DNA from: Candidatus Omnitrophota bacterium
Lineage (GTDB): Bacteria > Hinthialibacterota > Hinthialibacteria > Hinthialibacterales > Hinthialibacteraceae
Length of the DNA: 64,000 nt
Direction: 5' to 3'
NCBI GenBank assembly: GCA_040755155.1
Contig: JBFMBP010000081.1
Span: forward strand, 1 to 64,000
Numbering within the stretch: the stretch's first letter is position 1; each line of letters begins with the position of its first letter. Both the position numbers and the translations under genes were made by a program. Below, piece after piece: positions 23,051 to 31,598 of this stretch. The notes under the pieces are model-generated. The model was not told the origin of the DNA. It saw nothing but the letters and a program-made list of their open reading frames with translations, and did no database searches.

Positions 23051-24247
23051 ATGGCAACCTATCCCACCCCCATCCATTCCGCGCCGGAGCCGCGTCCTCG
23101 CGTCAACCGGCAAGTTCTTGAACTCCCTCCTTCGGGCATCCGGGTTTTCTTCGACTTGGTGGCGGGCAAACCCGGCGTGGTTTCTCTGGGAGTCGGCGAA
23201 CCCGATTTCAGCACTCCCTGGCATATCTGCGAGGCGGGCATCTATTCCCTTGAACGAGGGCATACGTCGTATACTTCCAACAGCGGAACGCCTCAACTGC
23301 GGGAAGAACTCGCTGTTTATCTGCAAAGAAAATTCAACGCCGTTTACGATCCCGCCAAGGAATTCATTATTACGGTTGGCGGCAGCGAAGCCTTAGACCT
23401 CGCTTTCCGCAGCCTCTTGGAGCCGGGGGATGAGGCTATCGTTCTCGATCCTTCCTTCGTCTCTTATGCGCCGCTGGCGGCGTTGGCCGGAGGAACGCCC
23501 GTTTGCGTTCCTTCTTCGATCGAGAATCAATTCCTGCCCCGGTTGGAGGATTTGGAAAAAGCGGTTTCGCCGAAAACGAGGGCGATCATCGTCAATTATC
23601 CCAACAATCCCACCGGCGCGGCGTTGAACCAATCGCAAGCGGAAGAAATCGCCGATTTCGTTTTGCGGCATGATCTTACGCTAATCAGCGACGAGATTTA
23701 CATGGAATTGAGTTATGAAGGACGCCCCGCAACCTTTACGTCCATCCCCGAAATCCGGGACCGGTTGATTCTTTTAGGTGGCTTTTCCAAAGCGTGGGCT
23801 ATGACGGGATGGCGATTGGGCTTCGCTGCCGGACCTTCCGATTTCATCGCGGCGATGACCAAGATTCATCAGTATTCCATCATGTGCGCTCCTACGACGG
23901 CTCAGGAAGCCGCCGTGGAAGCCTTGCGCCACGGCGACGACGAAGTCGAGCGGATGAGAAAGGAATACGATGCCCGCCGACGCTACATCGTCCATCATTT
24001 CAATCGAATCGGATTGGATTGCTTATCGCCGAAAGGCGCTTTTTACGTCTTTCCTTCCATCCGCTCGACGGGTCTCTCGTCTCAACAATTCGCAGAACGG
24101 CTTCTGGAGAAAGAAAACGTCGCCGTGGTGCCGGGGCCGGCTTTTGGCAAGTGCGGCGAGGGGCATATCCGTTGTTCCTACGCCGCTTCTTTCGAAGATA
24201 TTCAGGAAGCCATCCAACGGATCGAACGCTTCATCAATACGCTTTGA
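23051..24247 (+). CDS. Class I/II pyridoxal-phosphate aminotransferase, AlaT/AspC-like
   Basis: This 398-residue fold-type I aminotransferase has 'SLGVGEPDFSTP', 'YTSNSGTPQLREE', 'VNYPNNPTGA' (the Asn binding PLP), 'SDEIYMEL', the Schiff-base lysine K247 in 'GGFSKAWAMTGWRLG', and 'IRCSYAAS' with the carboxylate-binding Arg. Members of this group use alanine, aspartate, aromatic amino acids or N-succinyl-diaminopimelate as amino donor. The upstream Lrp regulator favours an alanine-type role. Its last 14 bases overlap the 3' end of the convergent HD-GYP gene. Confidence 0.92.
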   Translation: MATYPTPIHSAPEPRPRVNRQVLELPPSGIRVFFDLVAGKPGVVSLGVGEPDFSTPWHICEAGIYSLERGHTSYTSNSGTPQLREELAVYLQRKFNAVYDPAKEFIITVGGSEALDLAFRSLLEPGDEAIVLDPSFVSYAPLAALAGGTPVCVPSSIENQFLPRLEDLEKAVSPKTRAIIVNYPNNPTGAALNQSQAEEIADFVLRHDLTLISDEIYMELSYEGRPATFTSIPEIRDRLILLGGFSKAWAMTGWRLGFAAGPSDFIAAMTKIHQYSIMCAPTTAQEAAVEALRHGDDEVERMRKEYDARRRYIVHHFNRIGLDCLSPKGAFYVFPSIRSTGLSSQQFAERLLEKENVAVVPGPAFGKCGEGHIRCSYAASFEDIQEAIQRIERFINTL

Positions 24248-25325
24248 ACTGGAACATCTCGATAATTCGCTCGCCTTCGCGTTTAAGAATGGAGATCAGC
24301 GCCTTGACGACTTCGCCGTCGTATACGGCGTCGGCGTTTTCCTGAAAATAATGGATGATATCTTGGATAGGCCAGGCGGGCTTGTAATTCCGTTTCGTCG
24401 CCAAGGCGTCGCATACCTCCGCCACCATCAGCATTCGGCTATGGGGATGAATCTCGTTTTTGGATAAGCCTCGAGGATAGCCGGTTCCATTCATCCGTTC
24501 GTGGTGTTCGTAGACGTAACGGCTTACTTCTTTGAGGGATGGGATTGGCGAAAGGATTTTATAACCAATAAATACGTGATCCTTCATGATATCGTATTCG
24601 ATCGGCGATAACTTATCCTTTTTTAAGAGGATAGAGTCGGGAATGCCGATCTTTCCGATGTCATGCAACTGGCAAGCGAGGCGAAGCGTTTGAAAATGTT
24701 CTTCGCCGACGCCTAATTCTATGGCGAGATGGATTACGAATTCGGCAACCCGTTGGCCGTGGCCTTCCGTGTAAGGATCCCTCGCTTCCAGAGCCAGAGA
24801 AAGCGATTGCACGGAGTGAAACAAAAAATCGCTCAATTCCTTGGTCCGCGCTTCGACTCTCTTTTCCAGGTCGATCTGATAATCGCGGTTGTCGATGGAA
24901 AGGCGGCGGTAATTAAGAGCACGGTTGAGCGTAACCTTCAAAATGTCTAGGTTAAAAGGTTTGATTAGATAATCGTACGCTCCCAAACGGATCGCATCGA
25001 TGCTATTATCGAGGGTAGGACGGCCGGTCATGAGGACGACCGGAGTTAAAGGAAGATACTCCAAGGCGATGGCGAGCAAATCGTGCCCTTTCAGTACGGG
25101 CATATAAATATCGGATAATATTGCATCGAATTCTTGTTCCTGAATCCATTGCGCCGCCGTCTCGGACCGATCCGTCCATAAGACTTGAGCATTCAATTGC
25201 TTAAGGAAATCGGAGACAACGCAGCAAATTACTTGATCGTCATCAACGACCAATATTTTTGCGTTACGAAATAAATCTGGCTTTTCGATATTTTCTATGA
25301 GATTCAGTTTGGATCGAGAGTTCAT
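24234..25325 (-). CDS. Response regulator with HD-GYP domain (c-di-GMP phosphodiesterase)
   Basis: An N-terminal receiver domain ('AKILVVDDDQV', acceptor Asp in 'ILSDIYMP', 'TGRPT', 'LIKPF') is joined by a coiled-coil linker to an HD-GYP domain. The latter shows 'EGHGQRVAEF', 'CQLHDIGKIGIPDSIL', 'MKDHVFIG', 'YEHHERMNGTGYPRGL' and 'AEVCDALATKRNYKP'. All metal ligands and the GYP motif are present, so it should degrade cyclic di-GMP under control of phosphorylation. The ATG at 25325 was chosen over a longer TTG-initiated frame. No histidine kinase is adjacent. Confidence 0.92.
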   Translation of the reverse strand: MNSRSKLNLIENIEKPDLFRNAKILVVDDDQVICCVVSDFLKQLNAQVLWTDRSETAAQWIQEQEFDAILSDIYMPVLKGHDLLAIALEYLPLTPVVLMTGRPTLDNSIDAIRLGAYDYLIKPFNLDILKVTLNRALNYRRLSIDNRDYQIDLEKRVEARTKELSDFLFHSVQSLSLALEARDPYTEGHGQRVAEFVIHLAIELGVGEEHFQTLRLACQLHDIGKIGIPDSILLKKDKLSPIEYDIMKDHVFIGYKILSPIPSLKEVSRYVYEHHERMNGTGYPRGLSKNEIHPHSRMLMVAEVCDALATKRNYKPAWPIQDIIHYFQENADAVYDGEVVKALISILKREGERIIEMFQFKAY

Positions 25326-25475
25326 TATGGCCTTGGATACAACAACAAAAAGAAACGATTGGCATCGTTTGCAAGCGATAAATTGTTGCAACGCAATTTC
25401 AATTCTTTCGCTTTTTTCATAAAGTGAATTATATCTTGACGAAGGATTGGTTGACAGAGGCAGGAGGGATTTTTT

Positions 25476-25488
25476 ACGATGACATCGT
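25476..25488. promoter_or_regulatory. Palindrome and -10 element in the dapA upstream region
   Basis: ACGATGACATCGT has 6-base arms around one base and lies two bases before TATAAT (25491-25496). It may be an operator for dapA; no good -35 is aligned with that -10. Confidence 0.3.
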
Positions 25489-25614
25489 CATATAATCCTA
25501 AAAAGTTCATCCCCGTCCTAGCCTCCTGGTTAAGTACATTAAAAGTGTTTTTGTTTTTTGTTCGCTCGCGGTTTATTTTTATATAAAAATATAATAATAG
25601 GAAGGTGTTCCGCT

Positions 25615-26532
25615 ATGTTTGAAGGTTCCGCCGTCGCCTTGATCGCCCCATTCCACAATGGAGCGGTCGATTATATCGCTTTGGAAAGACTGATCGATTT
25701 CCATGCGAAAGCCGAAACCGAATGCATCCTGGTCTGCGGCACAACGGGCGAGTCCGCTACGCTCAGCCACCAGGAACATAAAGACATCATCGGCCATGCC
25801 GCCCAATACGTCCGATCCGTTCGCGGAGGCAACCGCTATCCTCTGCTGATGGCGGGTTCGGGCAGCAACAATACCAAGGAAGCTTTGGATCTGACGCAAG
25901 CCGCCAAAGATTTGGGCGCAGATGTTGCCTTGCTCATCTCTCCCTACTACAACAAGCCTACCCAACAAGGATTGTTGCAACATTACCGAACCATCGCCCG
26001 CGAAGTGGATATCCCACAGGTCCCTTATAACATTCAAAGCCGCACCGGCGTCAATATTTCCGTCGATACCATCGTAGAACTCGCTCAGGAAAAAAGAATT
26101 ATCGGCGTTAAGGAAGCCAGCGGCGATCTGGGACAAATATCGGAAATCGCCCGGCGCGCGCCGGAAGGCTTCAAGGTTTGGTCGGGCGACGACGGATTGA
26201 CGCTGCCGATTCTAGCCGTCGGCGGCGCGGGCGTCATCTCCGTCTCCGCCAATATCATTCCCAAAGACGTGCGCGCCTTGGTTCACGCTTTTCTGCGAGG
26301 GGATTTTGCGGAAGCCTTGCGGCTTCATCGGCGGATGGCCGCGCTTAACAAAATTCTATTCGTCGAAACCAATCCTGCTCCCATCAAAACCGCCGTCAAT
26401 CTTCTTAGCCGCAACCCGGAATACGGTCTTCCTCATTGTGGAGAATTGCGTCTGCCAATGGTTCCCCTGCAACGGGAAAACGAAGACAAATTGATAAAGG
26501 TTATGCGGGAATACGGTCTCTCGATCCCTTGA
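25615..26532 (+). CDS. dapA: 4-hydroxy-tetrahydrodipicolinate synthase
   Basis: DapA condenses pyruvate with aspartate semialdehyde in lysine and diaminopimelate synthesis. The 305-residue chain has the family's key residues: Thr43/Thr44 in 'GTTGES', Tyr in 'SPYYNKPTQQG', Tyr138 in 'VPYNIQSRTG' and the Schiff-base Lys166 in 'VKEASGD'. Length is normal once the ATG at 25615 is used, which has AGGAAGG upstream. The segment before Tyr138 reads PQVPYNIQSRTG where most have ilYNVPxRTG, a small deviation. The asd gene, which supplies the substrate, lies at 58.6 kb; the pathway genes are scattered. Confidence 0.93.
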   Translation: MFEGSAVALIAPFHNGAVDYIALERLIDFHAKAETECILVCGTTGESATLSHQEHKDIIGHAAQYVRSVRGGNRYPLLMAGSGSNNTKEALDLTQAAKDLGADVALLISPYYNKPTQQGLLQHYRTIAREVDIPQVPYNIQSRTGVNISVDTIVELAQEKRIIGVKEASGDLGQISEIARRAPEGFKVWSGDDGLTLPILAVGGAGVISVSANIIPKDVRALVHAFLRGDFAEALRLHRRMAALNKILFVETNPAPIKTAVNLLSRNPEYGLPHCGELRLPMVPLQRENEDKLIKVMREYGLSIP

Positions 26533-26758
26533 TTTCTTTTCGGTTAAGGATCATTTTGTCTTAATGGGGGAACTTTCGCTTGGGGAAAGAAACAGGGCGC
26601 CTTAAAGGATGCGTTTCCGTTTGCCGTTAGCGCCACAACATGAGAGTAACAAGGCGAAACGTTATTATAGCGTTATGGGACGACGAATGGAGAAGGGCGA
26701 CGTTTGCCCCAATCTTTGGAAAAATGGTTGTTTGAACAAAGCCATGCGAGCTGGAAGA

Positions 26759-29365
26759 ATGCAGAAGGCGATGAGGTTAATCCGGCATCCGATGAATTCC
26801 GCAAATAAATCGATTAGGGCGTTTCCGTCATTCTATCTTTTTTTGGCTTTCATAATAGCAAGTTTTTCCTCGATAGGCGCAGTGGAGGAAAGCCCTAAAC
26901 AATCGGACTTGTCGAGTCAGGAATTGGTGGAAGCGTTAAACCGCATAGTTTCTTCTTCGGTGAATTACGATGAACGCGTGAAACTGGCGGCGGAAGTGAT
27001 CGATCGGCTCGAAAAAATGGGAAAGCCTTCTTTTTCCGAACAGGCGCGCAAAATTTGCCTGGAATTTTACGCTTCAATTCCCCCCAATATAAAATCGGCC
27101 TGTCAGAACGATCCCGTCAAACCGTTCGACAAAAATTTTCACGAGTACGCACAACTGATCGATCGGGGAAAACGCAACGACGCCCTCGCCAAGATTCATG
27201 CTTATTTGGAAAATAAAGAGAACAAAAATCCTCATCCTTCCCTCGCCGTGATGGCGCTGAAATCCGACGATATGCCCTCCTGTTACGCCGTGTTGTTCGT
27301 CGATCTCGCCCAACGCAAGGTCAGCCCCTATTCTCAATACGTCATCGGATATCTGACCGCCAGGATTAAACGCATGAGAGAAGCGGAACAGTTGCTTACC
27401 CTGGCTAAGGACAAATTGGGCGACCCTATTCTGGAAGACTGGATTACTTTCGATTTGGCGAAAATTTACATTGTGAACGGCGAGACGGAGAAAGCAGGCC
27501 AAATCATCGACAACCAGCTCAAAAAGAGTCCCAACAACGCTGGGATGCTTTATTTAAAGGTTTTGTATTTCATTGCAAATAGGAACGATGATGCAGCTCG
27601 GCAGCAGTTGGCGCGATTAGAGCCTTTTCTATATGAAGATCCCTATCTCTTGGCGAACACGGCTACTACCGCCGTGCGGATCAATGAGGTGGATACGGCT
27701 GTCCGTATTCTGGAAAAATTCGAGGCTATGGTCGAACCAAACCGCGAGTTTTACAGCGCATTCGCTATGGTTCGCAAGGTCCAGGGAAAAATTGGCGATG
27801 CGGAAAAATATACCGAGAAAGCCAATCGAATCCCCGATGTCCGGGTCGCCGTTGCCGGAATGCTTCCCCCCAGCGAAGAACTAAAAAAAATTATCGCTTC
27901 CGTACGAGATGAAAAACAAAGCCGATACGCTTCCTTGGAGGGAATCGATCCGCTGGCCAAGTCCTATATGAATCTTCTCGACTACAACGCCGTCAGCGCC
28001 ATTAATATTTTGGAAGAACTGGTAAAAGACAAGCCTGCCAACTACGTTTGGGAACGCTTCACCCTGGCGGCGTTTCAACGCCGCTTCGGCAAAATCGGCG
28101 ACGCTCTCGAAACGCTGAAAACGATCGCAAAAAACCACCCCGAATTCCGCCCTTATCGAATGCTCGCCTTATTGGCGGACCTTTCCTACCGTCTGGGAGA
28201 CGAGGCGCAAGCAAAGACCTATTACGCCGAATTGGATAAACAATTTCCCCAATCCTATCAAGCGTTCGTCGCCAAACGTTTTTTAAATTCTTCCTATTCC
28301 AAAGACAAAACCGATATTCTATATCCGATTCGCCTCTCGCCGTTGATGTCCCAATTCGCCAATTACTCAGCGCCTTTCGTCTTCTCCGAAATCGGAAATT
28401 ATTGGGGCGACAATGTGGAATTCTCCACGGTTTGCGCACAATTGGGAGTCAATCCTCGCCGGGGGCTTCAGTTTAACGAATTTCTAGCCGCTCTTTTGAC
28501 GTGGACCCGTTATCGCATCGTTCCTTTTATTGGAAGTTCCGACGCGGTATTGGAATTTTTGAAACAGAAAATACCGGTGGTTTTTTGCCAGGGAGATATG
28601 TTTGCGGGCAATAATATGATCGGTCCATGTCTGATTGTAGGGGCGGATCCCGGCCGAGGACTTTTTTACGCCGAAAACGTTACGCCATCCGATCCTCATC
28701 TTTACGCCAGCGAAGAATTGATGGAAGGAATTTGTCTCGCCGCCTACCCCGATTCGCTTAATCCGACGTATTCCAAAGAAGCGGAGCAAGCGATCGCGTT
28801 AGGCGAAGAATATGCTCGCTTGAATTCGAACGCTACCAAAAAAAGGCGCGACAATAAGACTGACGACAAGGATTTTCTTAAACGGAGAGAAACTATCGCC
28901 CAAGAAAAATCGCCGCTCGCCGTTCCCATGCAACTCGCTTTCGCCCGCTGGATCGTTCAAAACGAAAAGGCGGATCGGGCGAAGAAATATTTCGATTCCA
29001 TCCAACCGTTAGGCAAAGATTCCGCCCAATTTCTATTCCTCAGCGCGGATTTCGATTTTCGGCAGAAGCGGTTGGACCCGGCGGCGAAAGCTTTGGATGC
29101 CGTCGTCCAAAAAAGTCCGGAGAATCCGCGCTACGCCTTGGCGTTAATGCGCATTATGTATTTGCAAGGCAAAATCAAAGAAGCGCTGAGGATGACGGAA
29201 TCGATGAGAGAACAATTCCCCGAAGACCCGGCAGTATCCGCCCACTTAATGGCGCTTTACGACAAGACGGGAGCGAAGGAAAAAAAGGCGGCGGAAGAAA
29301 AAAGATTGAAAGATTTTCTGCATATCGAGAACATCGAAATCAATCTCGATCTTCCCGCGAAATGA
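26759..29365 (+). CDS. Large secreted TPR protein with a C39-peptidase-like middle domain
   Basis: After a signal peptide ('SFYLFLAFIIASFSSIGA') this protein of about 868 residues is mostly helical repeats of the tetratricopeptide type, in two blocks (about 150-500 and 760-850). Between them lies 'FSEIGNYWGDNVEFSTVCAQLG' up to 'KIPVVFCQGDMFAGNNMIGPCLIVGAD'. That stretch resembles the papain-like C39 fold found in bacterial TPR proteins, but a convincing catalytic Cys-His pair is not evident, so it may bind rather than cut. The start is uncertain: ATGs at 26759, 26771 and 26792 all lie ahead of the signal peptide. Function unknown; a periplasmic scaffold is likely. It converges on the HAD gene with a 6-base gap. 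Confidence 0.75.
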   Translation: MQKAMRLIRHPMNSANKSIRAFPSFYLFLAFIIASFSSIGAVEESPKQSDLSSQELVEALNRIVSSSVNYDERVKLAAEVIDRLEKMGKPSFSEQARKICLEFYASIPPNIKSACQNDPVKPFDKNFHEYAQLIDRGKRNDALAKIHAYLENKENKNPHPSLAVMALKSDDMPSCYAVLFVDLAQRKVSPYSQYVIGYLTARIKRMREAEQLLTLAKDKLGDPILEDWITFDLAKIYIVNGETEKAGQIIDNQLKKSPNNAGMLYLKVLYFIANRNDDAARQQLARLEPFLYEDPYLLANTATTAVRINEVDTAVRILEKFEAMVEPNREFYSAFAMVRKVQGKIGDAEKYTEKANRIPDVRVAVAGMLPPSEELKKIIASVRDEKQSRYASLEGIDPLAKSYMNLLDYNAVSAINILEELVKDKPANYVWERFTLAAFQRRFGKIGDALETLKTIAKNHPEFRPYRMLALLADLSYRLGDEAQAKTYYAELDKQFPQSYQAFVAKRFLNSSYSKDKTDILYPIRLSPLMSQFANYSAPFVFSEIGNYWGDNVEFSTVCAQLGVNPRRGLQFNEFLAALLTWTRYRIVPFIGSSDAVLEFLKQKIPVVFCQGDMFAGNNMIGPCLIVGADPGRGLFYAENVTPSDPHLYASEELMEGICLAAYPDSLNPTYSKEAEQAIALGEEYARLNSNATKKRRDNKTDDKDFLKRRETIAQEKSPLAVPMQLAFARWIVQNEKADRAKKYFDSIQPLGKDSAQFLFLSADFDFRQKRLDPAAKALDAVVQKSPENPRYALALMRIMYLQGKIKEALRMTESMREQFPEDPAVSAHLMALYDKTGAKEKKAAEEKRLKDFLHIENIEINLDLPAK

Positions 29366-29371
29366 CGATTT

Positions 29372-29935
29372 TCATCGACCGTCTGCGCTATAAAGGCGGA
29401 TGATGCGGATGACGGCAGATAAAAGATCGCGTTGGATGATATCCGGCTGGCGTTCGGACGTTTTGAGCGCTTGCAAGGCGTGGAAAGGCTTGCCGGTTTT
29501 CACAAATGCCGTTTTGCATCCGGCCGCCCATCCAGCTTGCATGCTCTCCCAACCGCTGCAAATGAAAAAAACGTCCTGCAGTTTGAAGCCATGTTTGGCG
29601 GCGGCGACATGCAATAGCCTCGGTTTGGGGAAGCGGCAACGCTCCCAATCCGCATAAAGACTGGGGCAAACCATAATATCCTCGATTTTGCCGTATCCCT
29701 CTTCGATCATTATTCGCATTCGCCCATGAATTTCGTCTAAGGCGCCCGCCGTTATTTCTCCATTGGCGAGCGGTTCCTGACAGGTTACTATAACCGCTTT
29801 AATTCCGTTTTCCCGCAGAGTATGAAACGCTTCGATAACGAAAGGCAATAGAATCAAGCGATCAAGCGTCCTCACCGGCTCATCCTGCAGGACATTGACG
29901 ACTCCATCCCGTTCAATCAGCGCATATCGTTCCAT
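29372..29935 (-). CDS. GmhB-like HAD protein with degenerate catalytic residues
   Basis: This 187-residue protein aligns over its length with D-glycero-D-manno-heptose 1,7-bisphosphate phosphatase (GmhB) and the related histidinol phosphatase. The catalytic positions have changed. The nucleophile Asp of DRDG is Glu8 (ERDG). The Lys of CRKPKP is Phe (CRFPKP). The GDs..D metal site reads 'CSGWESM'. The Thr of motif II ('VIVTCQE') is kept. It is therefore unlikely to be an active phosphatase and may bind a phosphosugar or protein. Its start overlaps the recF 3' end by 23 bases, so it is translated from the long housekeeping operon. Confidence 0.75.
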   Translation of the reverse strand: MERYALIERDGVVNVLQDEPVRTLDRLILLPFVIEAFHTLRENGIKAVIVTCQEPLANGEITAGALDEIHGRMRIMIEEGYGKIEDIMVCPSLYADWERCRFPKPRLLHVAAAKHGFKLQDVFFICSGWESMQAGWAAGCKTAFVKTGKPFHALQALKTSERQPDIIQRDLLSAVIRIIRLYSADGR

Positions 29936-31013
29936 CGTTCACCTGAAAAATTTTCGCCGGGATCAATTCCGCGCCAAGATGTTCGCGGCTGGTGGCCGTT
30001 ACGATGAGTTGGCCGTCGAGGTCGATCCGCTCCCAAAATCGGGCGCGGCGGCGGTTGTCCATTTCATAGACCACATCGTCGATCAACAGAATCGGCCGGC
30101 GTCCCGTCTTGGCGGCGCATAGGCGGGCTTCCGCCAGGCGCAGCGCCAAGGCCGCCGTCCGTTTTTGTCCTTGCGATCCGAATTGGGCCAGATTTTTTCC
30201 TTTAAGTGAGAGGGCGGGATCGTCCCGATGCGGCCCGATTTGGGAACTGCCGCGCTCGATTTCCGCCATTCGCGAACGCTCCAGCCGTTCCGCCATTCTC
30301 TTTGCGATATCTTCAACGTTTGCTTCCTCGCCGGGGGGATAAGCCAATCCCAAGGGACCGTCATCCGCCAATCCGGCGTAGAATTCTTCCGCTAGAGGTC
30401 CCAGATTGCGCACGGTTTCGCCCCGCCGATGAACGATCTGAGCGGCGTATTCGAGAAAGGGGCGATCCCAAACCGCCAATTCCCGCATTCCGCTTCCATG
30501 AGGATCGTTCTGCAGCCGTTTCAAAACCGCGTTGCGCTGCTCCAGCGTCCGCCGGAATTTTTGCAACAGCGCAATATACTCCCGGTCGATCTGGGCGATG
30601 GACATGTCGAGAAAACGCCGCCGCATCTGCGGCCCCCCCGCCACGATCTCCAAATCCTCCGGCGCGAATAACACCGTGCGCAAATGGCCGTACAAATCTC
30701 CGATGCGCGGCAGCGCCGCTCCGTCGATTTTGACCGATTTCCGTTTTTTTTCCAATCCGCACTCGATGCGTTCTTTTACGCTCTCTTCCTCCGCCTCTCC
30801 GCGCAGGAATGCCGTTTCGCTCCCCCAGCGTATCAATTCTTCTTCCCTGCGGGTGCGGTGGGAAGTGGATGTGGAGAGAAAAAGGATGGCTTCGATCAGG
30901 CTGGTTTTTCCCTGCGCGTTGGCGCCGAGAAAAAGTTGGATTCCGGGGCCGAGCGTCAGAACGGCTTCCTCGATCATGCGGAAATTTCGTACAAGCAAAG
31001 AAGATAAAATCAT
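29913..31013 (-). CDS. recF: DNA replication and repair protein RecF
   Basis: RecF loads RecA at single-strand gaps together with RecO and RecR. This 366-residue chain shows 'LLVRNFRMIEEAVLTLGPG', Walker A GANAQGKTS near residue 31, 'FAPEDLEIVAGGPQMRRRFLD' typical of RecF, the signature 'SQGQKRTAALAL' and Walker B 'PILLIDDVVYEMD', where most RecF proteins have LLDDvlsELD. It is unusual in not being next to dnaA, dnaN or gyrB; instead it follows sixA in a long minus-strand run. Confidence 0.93.
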   Translation of the reverse strand: MILSSLLVRNFRMIEEAVLTLGPGIQLFLGANAQGKTSLIEAILFLSTSTSHRTRREEELIRWGSETAFLRGEAEEESVKERIECGLEKKRKSVKIDGAALPRIGDLYGHLRTVLFAPEDLEIVAGGPQMRRRFLDMSIAQIDREYIALLQKFRRTLEQRNAVLKRLQNDPHGSGMRELAVWDRPFLEYAAQIVHRRGETVRNLGPLAEEFYAGLADDGPLGLAYPPGEEANVEDIAKRMAERLERSRMAEIERGSSQIGPHRDDPALSLKGKNLAQFGSQGQKRTAALALRLAEARLCAAKTGRRPILLIDDVVYEMDNRRRARFWERIDLDGQLIVTATSREHLGAELIPAKIFQVNDGTICAD

Positions 31014-31083
31014 GGAACCGGAGATAGGCGTTAACCAATAGAATTAGAAATGCGCGTCCTGGAGAATGCGAATCTCCGGCGGA

Positions 31084-31584
31084 TCAACAGATCTTTCGCA
31101 AATGTTTGGGCTGCAACAGCCACAATAGAACGCCCGCTCCCAACGCCGCTTGGCTTTCCACGCCAACGCAGGCGACGGCGCCCTTTTTCATATCGAATCC
31201 GCAATGATCGCCACCTGTAACCAGAAGGGATATCATCCGGCTCATATCGGGTTCATGTCCGACAAAGGCGAGGCTGGCGCCGGCAGAATGCTTCTCGGCG
31301 CATCCTTCCAATATTTCCAGCGTCATGCCCGGCGCCATGCCGGAAACCAAAGAGATGGGCGGTTTTGGTTTAAAAGCTTTGGCAACGATCTCCGCCGTCT
31401 GTTTGGCCCGCGCATAAGGACTGGAGAATATTTCGTCCAGACCGGCGACGATCCGCGCCAATCCTTTGGCGGTTTGCTCCATTTTTTCGATGCCGTCTTT
31501 CGTCAACCGCCGTTCCTCATCGGAAGCGATGTTGGGATCTTCCCGATCGATAGCGATCCCATGCCGAATGAAAAACAGTTCCAT
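31084..31584 (-). CDS. sixA: SixA-like phosphohistidine phosphatase
   Basis: This 166-residue histidine-phosphatase-superfamily protein has the catalytic 'RHG' at residues 7-9, 'SSPYARAKQTAEI' and the second catalytic His in 'AFVGHEPDMSRM'. Size and the LfFIRHGiA start fit SixA, which removes phosphate from histidine of phosphorelay or PTS (NPr) proteins. It follows an unknown coiled-coil gene by 14 bases, upstream of recF. Confidence 0.88.
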   Translation of the reverse strand: MELFFIRHGIAIDREDPNIASDEERRLTKDGIEKMEQTAKGLARIVAGLDEIFSSPYARAKQTAEIVAKAFKPKPPISLVSGMAPGMTLEILEGCAEKHSAGASLAFVGHEPDMSRMISLLVTGGDHCGFDMKKGAVACVGVESQAALGAGVLLWLLQPKHLRKIC

Positions 31585-31598
31585 TATACGCCTCCCGT

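Noticed and set aside
26609-26758. Upstream extension of the TPR protein to 26609
   Set aside because: The added 50 residues have no signal-peptide character, no similarity to a secreted protein start and place the signal peptide deep inside the chain.
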